Shown here in pieces: positions 16,901 to 25,072 of a DNA stretch of 64,000 bases; the stretch's first letter is position 1, and each line of letters opens with the position of its first letter. The stretch is from Streptomyces spiralis (lineage in GTDB: Bacteria; Actinomycetota; Actinomycetes; Streptomycetales; Streptomycetaceae): positions 62,001-126,000 of the forward strand of contig NZ_BNBC01000014.1 in the NCBI RefSeq assembly GCF_014654675.1, written 5' to 3'. Made by a program: the position numbers and the translations under genes. The notes beneath the pieces are model-generated. The model searched no databases and had not been told where the DNA came from. It saw only the letters and a list, made by a program, of their open reading frames with translations.

Positions 16901-17986
16901 ATGCGCAGAGCATCGATCCGCCGTACCTGTGCGGCCCTGGCCGCCGTCACCTCCCTCGCCCTGGCCGTCACCGCCTGCGGCGGCACCACCAAGAACGACG
17001 TGAAGAACGACGGTGGCGCGGCGGCCTCCTCGGCCGGCAAGGCGGACCCGAACGCCGCGACGAAGAAGGGCCTGACCGTCGGCTTCCTGCCCAAGCAGGT
17101 CAACAACCCCTACTTCACCTCCGCCGACAACGGCGGCAAGAAGGCCCTGGAGGCCCTCGGCGAGAAGTACAAGGAGGTCGGCCCCTCCAGCGCCACCGAC
17201 ACCTCCGGCCAGGTCTCCTACGTCAACACGCTCACCCAGCAGCAGGTGAACGCGATGGCCGTGTCCGCGCAGGACCCCGGCGCCCTGTGCACCGCGCTCA
17301 AGCAGGCCATGAAGAACGGCATCAAGGTCGTCACCTACGACTCCGACACCAAGCCCGACTGCCGCAACGCCTTCGTCTCGCAGGCCTCCGCCGAGGACCT
17401 CGGCCGCACCGAGGTCCAGCTGCTGGCGAAGCAGATCGGCTACAAGGGCGAGATAGCGATCCTGTCCGCCGCGCAGACCGCCACGAACCAGAACACCTGG
17501 ATCGACTTCATGAAGCAGGAGCTGAAGGACCCCAAGTACAAGGACATCAAGCTGGTCAAGGTCGCCTACGGAAACGACGACGCCCAGGCGTCCTTCCAGC
17601 AGACCCAGGGCCTGCTCCAGCAGTACCCGAACCTGAAGGGGATCATCTCCCCGACCACCGTCGGCATCAAGGCCGCCGCCCAGTACCTGTCCGGCTCCAA
17701 GTACAAGGGCAAGGTCAAGCTGAGCGGCCTCGGCACCCCCAACGACATGCGCAAGTACGTCAAGAACGGCACCGTCGACGCCTTCGAGCTGTGGGACCCG
17801 GCCAAGCTCGGCGAACTGGCCGCCCACACCGCCGTCGCCCTGTCCTCCGGACAGATCACCGGCAAGGAGGGCGAGACCTTCAAGGCCGGTGACATGGGGA
17901 CGTACACCATCGGCAAGGACGGCGTGATCAACCTCGGCAAGCCGACGGTCTTCGACGCCAAGAACATCGACCAGTTCAACTTCTGA
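16901..17986 (+). CDS. rhaS: rhamnose ABC importer substrate-binding lipoprotein
   Basis: Periplasmic-binding-protein type I, 361 residues. The signal peptide ends in a lipobox (LAVTAC, lipidated Cys near residue 26), so it is tethered outside the membrane. The mature domain begins GLTVGFLPKQVNNPYF, the usual sugar-binding opening for this class, with VTYDSDTKPDC and ISPTTVGIKAAAQY further on. A 58-base gap with AAGGAA ahead of the ATG separates it from the permeases, allowing higher expression of the binding protein. Confidence 0.92.
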   Translation: MRRASIRRTCAALAAVTSLALAVTACGGTTKNDVKNDGGAAASSAGKADPNAATKKGLTVGFLPKQVNNPYFTSADNGGKKALEALGEKYKEVGPSSATDTSGQVSYVNTLTQQQVNAMAVSAQDPGALCTALKQAMKNGIKVVTYDSDTKPDCRNAFVSQASAEDLGRTEVQLLAKQIGYKGEIAILSAAQTATNQNTWIDFMKQELKDPKYKDIKLVKVAYGNDDAQASFQQTQGLLQQYPNLKGIISPTTVGIKAAAQYLSGSKYKGKVKLSGLGTPNDMRKYVKNGTVDAFELWDPAKLGELAAHTAVALSSGQITGKEGETFKAGDMGTYTIGKDGVINLGKPTVFDAKNIDQFNF

Positions 17987-18031
17987 GCCCTCGTCCCCGA
18001 GTCTCTCCTTCCCCGCCGGGAGTGGTACTTC

Positions 18032-18352
18032 ATGCAGCGAGTCTGTTTCCTCCTCAAGGTCCGCGAGGACCAGATCGCCGAGTACCGCGAACGTCACGCC
18101 GCCGTGTGGCCCGAGATGCGCGAGGCGCTCTCGGCCACCGGCTGGCACAACTACTCGCTCTTCCTGCGCGACGACGGCCTCCTCGTCGGCTACCTGGAGA
18201 CGGAGGACTTCGAGGCCGCCAAGGCGGGCATGGAGGCCACCGACGTCAACGCCCGCTGGCAGGCCGAGATGGCGCCGTTCTTCGAGTCGCTGGACGGCGC
18301 CCGGCCCGACGAGGCGATGAAGCCCCTCACCGAGGTCTTCCACCTCGCCTGA
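18032..18352 (+). CDS. rhaM: L-rhamnose mutarotase
   Basis: Interconverts alpha and beta anomers of L-rhamnose in the cytoplasm so that the isomerase receives the right form. 106 residues, the normal length of the family. The catalytic pair of the E. coli enzyme, Tyr18 and His22, is present at the same numbers here (EYRERH), followed by VWPEM and TGWHNYSLFLR. It lies 45 bases after rhaS and 13 bases before the BNR_4 gene, clearly part of the rightward operon. Confidence 0.95.
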   Translation: MQRVCFLLKVREDQIAEYRERHAAVWPEMREALSATGWHNYSLFLRDDGLLVGYLETEDFEAAKAGMEATDVNARWQAEMAPFFESLDGARPDEAMKPLTEVFHLA

Positions 18353-18365
18353 CCCGGAGCCTGCC

Positions 18366-18410
18366 ATGAGACCGTCGCCCATGAGACCGTCGCGCATGAG
18401 ACCGTCGCCC
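18366..18410 (+). repeat. three 15-bp tandem repeats each carrying an in-frame ATG
   Basis: ATGAGACCGTCG plus three bases occurs three times back to back at 18366, 18381 and 18396, so the gene begins with three possible starts encoding MRPSP, MRPSR, MRPSP. Only the first has a ribosome binding sequence (GGAG seven bases upstream) at usual spacing. Confidence 0.85.
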
Positions 18411-19751
18411 ACCCCCAAGGGCCCGTCGCTGACCCCCCGGGGCCGCAGCCGGCTGGACGAGCGGGCCGTCCACTTCGTCTCCTACGACGGCCTGGTCAAC
18501 ACCAACTCCTTCCAGAAGAGCGGCCTGCTGACCTACCAGGGCCACCAGTACGCCGCCTGGTACACCGCCGGCCGGCACGCCGTGGTCGCCCGCCGCGCCC
18601 TGGGCGACTCCACCTGGTCCACCGTCACCCTGCCCCACCGGCTCGAGGCGGACGACTCCCACAACGTCATCTGCATGGGCGTCTCCCGGGCCGACGGCCG
18701 GCTCCACCTGAACATGGACTCGCACAGCGACGGCTTCCACTACGTCAAGTCGGCCGCCGGACTCCTCGACGACCCCGCCGGCACGCCCTGGACCCCCGAG
18801 GCCCTCGGCGCCGTACGCACGACGCTCGACGGGCTCGCGCTCACCTCCCGCTTCACCTACCCGCAGTTCGTCCCCACCCCCGAGGGCGGGCTCCAGCTGA
18901 GCTACCGCACCGGCGTGAGCGGCGACGGCCGATGCGCCCTCGCCGAGTACGACGGTTCGGCCTGGACCTGCCTCGGGGAGTGGACCAGCTCCACCGGCAC
19001 CTACACCGGCGAGCACGGGACCTCGACCGCCCGCAACATGTACCTGCACGGCATCGACTACGACGCGGACGGCCGGCTGCACGCCTTCTTCACCTGGCGC
19101 GAGCGGAACGGGGCGGTGACCGGTGGCGGCGGCCTGGCCAACCACGACACCGGCTACGTGTACTCCACCGACCGCGGCCGTACCTGGCGCAACGACGCGG
19201 GCCAGGTCGTCGGTGCCACCGGCGGCCCCGACAGGGTCGCCGTGACCGGCCCCGGACTCGTCGTGGACCCGCTCGGCCCCGGCCACTGCCTGATGAACCA
19301 GGAGAGCCAGTGGACCGACTCGGCCGGGCTGCCGCACGCGGTCATCAGCCATGTCCCGGTCCGTCTCGGCCCGCGCACCGGCGACCACGTCACCGAGCGC
19401 ACCGCGCACGGCCGCGCCTTCCACCTGCGCAAGGACGCCGCCGGCACCTGGCTCAAGACCGAGATACCCGTTCCGCTGGGTTCCAGCGGGCGCACCAAAC
19501 TCGTCCTGGACCGCCACGACAACGCCTACGCCGTCCTGCCGTACGGCCGGATCGCCGCCGCCTCGAAGGCATCCGGCCACACCGACTGGACCCTGCTGTA
19601 CGACGGCGGCGGCCTGAACGCCTTCGGGGAGGTCGTGGTCGACGAGATGCGCGTCGGGACGGACAACGTCCTGTCGTTCCTCTTCCAGGAGAAATCGAGC
19701 GGCACCACCCCCTCACCGCTCCACGTCATCGACTTCGAACTGCCCGCCTGA
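18366..19751 (+). CDS. BNR_4-type beta-propeller protein; possible rhamnose-releasing polysaccharide lyase
   Basis: 461 residues. The body looks like the BNR_4 (PF15892) beta-propeller family: VHFVSYDGLVNTNSF near the start, DDSHNVICMG, MYLHGIDYDADGRLHAFFTW, STDRGRTWRNDAG and a central HDTGYVY. Known polysaccharide lyases with this fold include L-rhamnose-alpha-1,4-D-glucuronate lyases of family PL42, which would suit its place between the rhamnose mutarotase gene and the LacI repressor gene. There is no signal peptide; the N-terminus is a proline-rich repeat, so it should act inside the cell. Function as a lyase on imported rhamnosides is inference; it could also be a hydrolase or non-catalytic. 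Confidence 0.7.
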   Translation: MRPSPMRPSRMRPSPTPKGPSLTPRGRSRLDERAVHFVSYDGLVNTNSFQKSGLLTYQGHQYAAWYTAGRHAVVARRALGDSTWSTVTLPHRLEADDSHNVICMGVSRADGRLHLNMDSHSDGFHYVKSAAGLLDDPAGTPWTPEALGAVRTTLDGLALTSRFTYPQFVPTPEGGLQLSYRTGVSGDGRCALAEYDGSAWTCLGEWTSSTGTYTGEHGTSTARNMYLHGIDYDADGRLHAFFTWRERNGAVTGGGGLANHDTGYVYSTDRGRTWRNDAGQVVGATGGPDRVAVTGPGLVVDPLGPGHCLMNQESQWTDSAGLPHAVISHVPVRLGPRTGDHVTERTAHGRAFHLRKDAAGTWLKTEIPVPLGSSGRTKLVLDRHDNAYAVLPYGRIAAASKASGHTDWTLLYDGGGLNAFGEVVVDEMRVGTDNVLSFLFQEKSSGTTPSPLHVIDFELPA

Positions 19752-19830
19752 TCCGCTCTGGTGTGCGGCGCGGTGACGGTAATGTGAACCCCCGCCCGCC
19801 GCCCCTCGTCTTCCCGGAGGTCTCCAGCCG

Positions 19831-20859
19831 ATGACCCAGTCGGTGGGTATCAAGGACGTCGCCCGCGCCGCAGGTGTCTCCGTGGGCACGGTCTCGAACG
19901 TCATCAACCGGCCCGAGACCGTCGCCACCGAGACACGCGCCCGGGTGCTCTCCGCGATCGACCGCCTCGGCTACGTCCGCAGCGAGTCCGCGCGGCAGCT
20001 GCGGGCCGGCCGCAGCCGGATCATGGGGCTGCTCGTCCTGGACATGGGCAACCCCTTCTTCGTCGACGTCGCCCGCGGCGCCGAACGGGCCGCCCGCGAG
20101 GCGGGGCTCGGCGTGATGGTCTGCAACAGCGCGCAGAGCGTCGGCGAGGAGGCCGAGTACCTCTCGCTCTTCGCCGAGCAGCGGGTGCGCGGCGTCCTGC
20201 TCACCCCGACCGACGCCACCGGCCGCAACATCGCGGCCTTCCGCCGGCACAACATCCCCTTCGTACTGGTCGACCGGGTGGCCGAGGGAGCCAGCGAGTG
20301 CTCGGTCTCCGTGGACGACGTGGCGGGCGGCGCCCTGGCCGTACGGCACCTGGTCGACGCGGGGCACCGCTCCATCGCGTACGTCAGCGGTCCGCCCGGC
20401 CTGAACCAGGTCCGCGACCGCCGCACCGGCGCCCTGAACGCCCTGCGCGAGGCGGGTCTCGGCCCCGACGTGCTGCGCGAACTGCCCACCGAACGCCTGG
20501 ACGTGGCCGCCGGCCGGGACGCCGGGGCCCGTCTCCTCGGTCTCGCCGACCGGCCCACGGCCGTGTTCTGCGCCAACGACCTGCTCGCCCTGGGCGTCCT
20601 CCAGGCCATGTACGCGGCCGGGGTCGGCGTCCCCGACGACCTTGCCATCGTCGGCTACGACGACATCGAGTTCGCCGCCGCCGCGGCCGTCCCGCTCACC
20701 TCGGTGCGCCAGCCCGCCGTCACCATGGGAGCCCTCGCGGCGGAGCTGCTGCTGGAGGAGACCGAGACGCGCGAGGGAGCGGCGACGGCGCACGAGCACC
20801 GGCGGGTGGTGCTCCAGCCCGAACTGGTGGTGCGTAGCTCCACGTTGCCCGGCCGCTGA
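19831..20859 (+). CDS. LacI-family transcriptional regulator, likely rhamnose repressor
   Basis: 342 residues. An N-terminal LacI helix-turn-helix (IKDVARAAGVSVGTVSNVIN) and hinge (ARQLRAGRS) precede a type I periplasmic-binding-like sensor domain (GLLVLDMGNPFFVDVARGAE; AVFCANDLLALGVL; AIVGYDDIEFA). It is 79 bases downstream of the BNR_4 gene and closes the rhamnose locus. Two operators of LacI type are present in the divergent rha control region; none is seen before this gene. Role as their repressor, relieved by rhamnose or rhamnulose, is inferred. Confidence 0.93.
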   Translation: MTQSVGIKDVARAAGVSVGTVSNVINRPETVATETRARVLSAIDRLGYVRSESARQLRAGRSRIMGLLVLDMGNPFFVDVARGAERAAREAGLGVMVCNSAQSVGEEAEYLSLFAEQRVRGVLLTPTDATGRNIAAFRRHNIPFVLVDRVAEGASECSVSVDDVAGGALAVRHLVDAGHRSIAYVSGPPGLNQVRDRRTGALNALREAGLGPDVLRELPTERLDVAAGRDAGARLLGLADRPTAVFCANDLLALGVLQAMYAAGVGVPDDLAIVGYDDIEFAAAAAVPLTSVRQPAVTMGALAAELLLEETETREGAATAHEHRRVVLQPELVVRSSTLPGR

Positions 20860-20981
20860 CCGCCCGTTCAGTGCGCGCTGACCTGAGATTCAGCAAAATT
20901 CATGATCCCCCGGCTCGGACGGCGCACAGACTTGTGCTGAACTGGGACGCGGCCGTAAACCCTGCGTAACCGGGAGATCCG

Positions 20982-22292
20982 TTGACCGTCAGCTACCGCC
21001 AGCCCGGCGTCGTCCTCACCGACCACTCCTTCACCGTGCCGCTCGACCACGACGACCCGGCGGGGGAGACGATCGAGCTCTACGCCCGTGAGGTCGTCGG
21101 GAGCGACAAGGCGGGCGAGGGACGGCAGGACCTGCCGTGGCTGGTCTACCTCCAGGGCGGCCCGGGGTTCGGGGCGAATCGTTTCGTCGGCAAGCAGGCC
21201 TGGCTCGGCCGCGCCCTGGAGGACCACCGGGTCCTGCTCCTGGACCAGCGCGGCACCGGCCGCTCCACGCCCGCCAACCGCCAGACCCTGCCGCTGCGCG
21301 GCGGGGCGGCCGAACAGGCCGGCTACCTCGCGCACTTCCGCGCCGACTCGATCGTCCGCGACTGCGAGGCGATCCGCCCCGGGCTGACCGGCGGCGCCCC
21401 TTGGACGGTCCTCGGCCAGAGCTTCGGCGGCTTCTGCACGGTCAGCTACCTCTCCCTGCACCCCGAGGGCCTGGCCGGTGCCCTGATCACCGGCGGCCTG
21501 CCCGCCCTGGACGCCCACGCCGACGACGTCTACCGCGCCGCCTACCCGCGCATCGAGCGCAAGGTCGCCGCCCACTACGCCCGCTACCCGCAGGACGTCG
21601 AACGCGTCCGCCGTATCGCCGACCACCTCCTCACCCACGACGTCGTGCTCCCGAACGGCTACCGCCTCACCGCCGAGGCCTTCCAGTCCCTCGGCATCCT
21701 GCTCGGCACCGGCGACGGCAGCCACCGCCTCCACTTCCTCCTGGAGCACGCCTTCGTCCGCACCCCGCAGGGCCCGGCCCTGTCCGACGCCTTCCAGGAG
21801 GAGGTCCAGGGCCTGCTGTCGTACGCCGGGCACCCGCTGTACGCCCTCGTCCACGAGGCGATCTACGGCCAGGACGCCCGCCCCACCGCATGGTCGGCCG
21901 AGCGGGTCCGCGGGGAGTTCCCGCAGTTCGACGCGGCCAAGGCACTGGCCGGCGACGGTCCGGTGCTCTTCACCGGCGAGTCCGTGCACCCGTGGACCTT
22001 CGACTGCGATCCGGCGCTGCGCCCGCTGCGCGAGACCGCCGACCTGCTCGCCGCCCGCACCGACTGGCGGCCCCTGTACGACCCCGCCCGGCTCGCCGCC
22101 AACAAGGTCCCGGTCGCCGCGGCCGTCTACCACGACGACATGTACGTCGACACCGACCACGCCCTGGACACCGCCCGCGCGATCCGCGGACTGCGCACCT
22201 GGGTCACCGACGAGTTCGAGCACGACGGGGTGCGGGCCGGCGGGCCGCGCGTCCTGGACCGGCTGCTCGCCCTGGTGCGCGACGAGGCCTGA
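20982..22292 (+). CDS. alpha/beta hydrolase, proline iminopeptidase-like (S33)
   Basis: 436 residues from a TTG start (GGGAGATCC upstream). Oxyanion motif LQGGPG at about 57-62, LLLDQRGTGRS at 85-95, and nucleophile elbow GQSFGG with Ser147; the C-terminal VTDEFEHDG supplies a candidate catalytic His. This layout and length fit S33 aminopeptidases that cut N-terminal proline or related residues. No signal peptide, so cytoplasmic. Stands alone between the rhamnose repressor and the PIG-L gene. Confidence 0.88.
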   Translation: MTVSYRQPGVVLTDHSFTVPLDHDDPAGETIELYAREVVGSDKAGEGRQDLPWLVYLQGGPGFGANRFVGKQAWLGRALEDHRVLLLDQRGTGRSTPANRQTLPLRGGAAEQAGYLAHFRADSIVRDCEAIRPGLTGGAPWTVLGQSFGGFCTVSYLSLHPEGLAGALITGGLPALDAHADDVYRAAYPRIERKVAAHYARYPQDVERVRRIADHLLTHDVVLPNGYRLTAEAFQSLGILLGTGDGSHRLHFLLEHAFVRTPQGPALSDAFQEEVQGLLSYAGHPLYALVHEAIYGQDARPTAWSAERVRGEFPQFDAAKALAGDGPVLFTGESVHPWTFDCDPALRPLRETADLLAARTDWRPLYDPARLAANKVPVAAAVYHDDMYVDTDHALDTARAIRGLRTWVTDEFEHDGVRAGGPRVLDRLLALVRDEA

Positions 22293-22351
22293 GGCCGGGG
22301 GACGGCCGCCGGGTGCGCCGGCCGGGACGATGCGCTGTCAGTGACGGCGGC

Positions 22352-22357
22352 TAGGCT
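22352..22357 (+). promoter_or_regulatory. TAGGCT -10 of a leaderless promoter
   Basis: TAGGCT ends exactly seven bases before the ATG at 22365, so transcription would begin at the start codon. No Shine-Dalgarno sequence lies in between. The same element and spacing occur at 24193, 45123 and 61564. Confidence 0.6.
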
Positions 22358-22364
22358 GCCCAGC

Positions 22365-23108
22365 ATGACCGAGCCGAAGCCCCGTCAGCTCGAGCCGATG
22401 CCCGACGGCTGGCACCGTGCCCTGGCCGTCGTCGCGCACCCGGACGACCTCGAGTACGGCTGCTCGGCGGCGATCGCCCAGTGGACCGACGGCGGCCGCG
22501 AGGTCGCCTACGTCCTCGCCACCCGCGGCGAGGCTGGCATCGACACCCTCGCGCCGGACATGTGCGGCGCCCTGCGGGAGCGGGAGCAGCGGGCGAGCGC
22601 GGCCGTCGTGGGCGTGACGACGGTGGAGTTCCTCGGCCACCGGGACGGCGTGATCGAGTACGGCACGGCGCTGCGCCGCGACATCGCCGCCGCCATCCGG
22701 CGCCACCGTCCCGAACTGGTCATCACCCTCAACCACCGCGACACCTGGGGCGGCGTGGCCTGGAACACCCCGGACCACGTCGCCGTCGGCCGCGCCACCC
22801 TGGACGCGGCGGGCGACGCGGGCAACCGCTGGATCTTCCCCGAACTCGCCGAGCAGGGCCTCGAGCCCTGGAACGGGGTGCGCTGGGTCGCCGTCGCCGG
22901 TTCCGCCACGCCCACCCATGCCGTGGCCGCCGGGCCGGGCCTGGACCGGGCGGTCCGCTCGCTCCTCGAACACCGCAGCTACATCGAGGCGTTGACCGAC
23001 GAGGACCCGGAACAGTACGCGCGCGGCTTCATGACCACGAGCACCGAGGCGGCGGGCGAACGCTTCGGCGGGAAACCGGCCGTGGCGTTCGAATTGTTCG
23101 GCCGCTGA
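22365..23108 (+). CDS. PIG-L family deacetylase
   Basis: 247 residues. The zinc-binding motif HPDD is at 25-28 (VVAHPDDLEYG), followed by TRGEAG and the second-metal-site stretch NTPDHVAVG. These features define the LmbE/PIG-L fold, enzymes that deacetylate N-acetylglucosamine-type substrates such as the mycothiol precursor. This is a generic paralogue; nothing nearby indicates mycothiol synthesis. Start at ATG 22365 rather than 22341 because of the TAGGCT -10 seven bases upstream, which implies a leaderless message. Confidence 0.9.
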   Translation: MTEPKPRQLEPMPDGWHRALAVVAHPDDLEYGCSAAIAQWTDGGREVAYVLATRGEAGIDTLAPDMCGALREREQRASAAVVGVTTVEFLGHRDGVIEYGTALRRDIAAAIRRHRPELVITLNHRDTWGGVAWNTPDHVAVGRATLDAAGDAGNRWIFPELAEQGLEPWNGVRWVAVAGSATPTHAVAAGPGLDRAVRSLLEHRSYIEALTDEDPEQYARGFMTTSTEAAGERFGGKPAVAFELFGR

Positions 23109-23170
23109 CCGGCCCGGTGCCTACGATGATCCACACGGACCGGGACAGCGGATGCGGACGGGGGACGGGG

Positions 23171-24076
23171 ATGACCGGCATGGGTGACCAGGAGGTCCTG
23201 GCGCGGCGCTTCGAGGAGCACCGCGGTCAGCTGCGGGCGGTGGCCTACCGCATGCTCGGCTCGCTGTCGGAGGCCGAGGACGCCGTGCAGGAGGCCTGGC
23301 TGAGGCTGACCCGCGCGGACGCGGGCGCCATCGACAACCTGGCCGCCTGGCTGACCACCGTGATCGGCCGGATCTGCCTCGATCTGCTGCGCACCCGCAC
23401 CTCGCGCCGTGAGGAACCCATGGACGAGACCTTCGTCCCCGACCCCGTGCTGCGGCCCCTGACCCGGACCGACCCGGAGCAGGAGGCGCTCGAGGCCGAC
23501 TCGGTGGGGCTCGCCATGCTGGTCGTGCTGGAGACGCTGGAGCCGGACGAGCGGCTGGCGTTCGTGCTGCACGACCTGTTCGCGGTGCCGTTCGACGACA
23601 TCGCCCCGATCGTGGAGCGCACCTCGGCCGCGACCCGGCAGCTCGCCAGCCGTGCCCGGCGCCGGGTCCAGGGCGCCACCCCGTCCACCGAGGCCGACCT
23701 CGGACGGCAGAGGCAGGTCCTCGACGCCTTCCTGGCCGCCTCGCGCGGCGGCGACTTCGAGGCACTGGTCGCCGTGCTCCACCCCGACGTGGTGCTGCGG
23801 GTCGACTCCGGCGCCCTGGTCCGGGGCGGCGCCGTCTCCAAGGTGGTCCACGGGGCCAGGACGGTGGCCGCGCAGGCGCTCACCTTCTCCCAGTACGCGG
23901 GGTCGGCACGGCTCGTCCTGGTCAACGGCACGGTCGGAGTGGCCAACGCCCCCGAGGGCCGGCCGCTGTCGGTCATGGGCGTCACCATCGCCGACGGCCG
24001 GATCACCCACATGTACATCCTGGCCGACACCGAGCGGCTGGAACGGCTGGACCTGCCCGCCGTCCTGGCGGACTGA
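23171..24076 (+). CDS. SigJ-like ECF sigma factor with SnoaL-like C-terminal domain
   Basis: About 301 residues. Sigma region 2 is seen in LRAVAYRMLGSLSEAEDAVQ and WLRL, region 4 in LEPDERLAFVLHDLFAVPFD and IAPIVERTSAATRQLASRAR. From about residue 175 a SnoaL/NTF2-like domain (VLDAFLAASRGGDFEALVAV) follows. This is the ECF41/SigJ type, regulated by its own C-terminal domain instead of a separate anti-sigma factor; none is encoded next door. ATG 23171 follows GGGGACGGGG. A second member of the family is at 59827-60753. Confidence 0.92.
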   Translation: MTGMGDQEVLARRFEEHRGQLRAVAYRMLGSLSEAEDAVQEAWLRLTRADAGAIDNLAAWLTTVIGRICLDLLRTRTSRREEPMDETFVPDPVLRPLTRTDPEQEALEADSVGLAMLVVLETLEPDERLAFVLHDLFAVPFDDIAPIVERTSAATRQLASRARRRVQGATPSTEADLGRQRQVLDAFLAASRGGDFEALVAVLHPDVVLRVDSGALVRGGAVSKVVHGARTVAAQALTFSQYAGSARLVLVNGTVGVANAPEGRPLSVMGVTIADGRITHMYILADTERLERLDLPAVLAD

Positions 24077-24192
24077 CGGCCGCGGGCCGGTCCGGGCAGG
24101 TCGCCGGTGCGACGACCCCGGGCGCTTCACGGCGGGCCACCGCCGCCTTCCCGCGCCGGCCGGGGCGGTTCGGGGCCGGCCCCGCAGGTCAG

Positions 24193-24198
24193 TAGGGT
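24193..24198 (+). promoter_or_regulatory. TAGGGT -10 of a leaderless promoter
   Basis: TAGGGT ends seven bases before ATG 24206, placing the transcription start at or next to the start codon. No ribosome binding sequence is present. Confidence 0.55.
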
Positions 24199-24205
24199 GG
24201 GCGAC

Positions 24206-25072
24206 ATGCCAGACCAGACAGCCGGCCCGACCGGCCGACCCGACGCGCCCCACCGGCCCGACCTGCGCGGCGACTGCGCGCGCTGCTTCGGGCTGTGCTG
24301 CGTCGCCCTGCCCTTCGCCGCCTCGGCGGACTTCGCGATCGACAAGCCGGCCGGCAAGCCCTGCCCGAACCTCCAGGGCGACCACCGGTGCGGAATCCAC
24401 GCGCGGCTCAGGCAGAAGGGCTTCACCGGCTGCACGGTCTACGACTGCTTCGGCGCCGGCCAGAAGGTCTCCCAGGTCACCTTCGCCGGCCGGGACTGGC
24501 GTGATGGCTCCCGCGAGGACGCCCGGCGGATGTTCGAGGTGTTCCCGGTCGTGCGTCAGCTGCACGAACTGCTGTGGTACCTGACCGAGGCGCTCGGTCT
24601 GCCCGCCGCCCGCCCCGTCCACGCCGACCTGCGCCTGGCCCTGGAGAAGACCGAGCGGCTCACCCTGCTGCCGCCCGAGGAACTCACCGAGCTGGACGTC
24701 GGCGCCCACCGGCAGGACGTCAACGTGCTCCTCCTGCGCACCAGCGAGCTGGCCCGGTCCGCGGTGCGTGGCAAGAAGGGCAAGGGCAAGGACCGGCGGG
24801 GCGCCGACCTGATCGGCGCCCGGCTGCGGGGCGCCGATCTGCGCGGGGCCAGCCTGCGCGGCGCCTATCTGATCGCCGCCGACCTCACCGGCGCCGATCT
24901 GCGCGGTGCTGATCTGATCGGCGCCGACCTGCGGGACGCCGACCTCACGGACGCCGATCTGACCGGTGCGTTCTTCCTGACCCAGCCGCAGCTCGACGCG
25001 GCCCGGGGCAGCGAGGGCACCCGGCTGCCGGCGTCAGTCACCCGTCCGGTGCACTGGGCAGCGCGCGGCTGA
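24206..25072 (+). CDS. Cys-rich (YkgJ-like) protein fused to pentapeptide repeats
   Basis: 288 residues. The N-terminal part is rich in cysteine: CARCFGLCC near 24-32, CPNLQGDHRCGIH near 53-65 and GFTGCTVYDC near 73-82. This spacing recalls YkgJ/UPF0153 putative iron-sulfur or zinc-binding proteins. After a helical, Lys-rich linker (about 170-200), pentapeptide repeats run from about 198 to 255 (GADLIGARLRGADLRGAS and onward), which should form a right-handed beta-helix. No membrane segment or signal peptide. The last 39 bases overlap the convergent P450 gene. Function unknown. Confidence 0.85.
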   Translation: MPDQTAGPTGRPDAPHRPDLRGDCARCFGLCCVALPFAASADFAIDKPAGKPCPNLQGDHRCGIHARLRQKGFTGCTVYDCFGAGQKVSQVTFAGRDWRDGSREDARRMFEVFPVVRQLHELLWYLTEALGLPAARPVHADLRLALEKTERLTLLPPEELTELDVGAHRQDVNVLLLRTSELARSAVRGKKGKGKDRRGADLIGARLRGADLRGASLRGAYLIAADLTGADLRGADLIGADLRDADLTDADLTGAFFLTQPQLDAARGSEGTRLPASVTRPVHWAARG

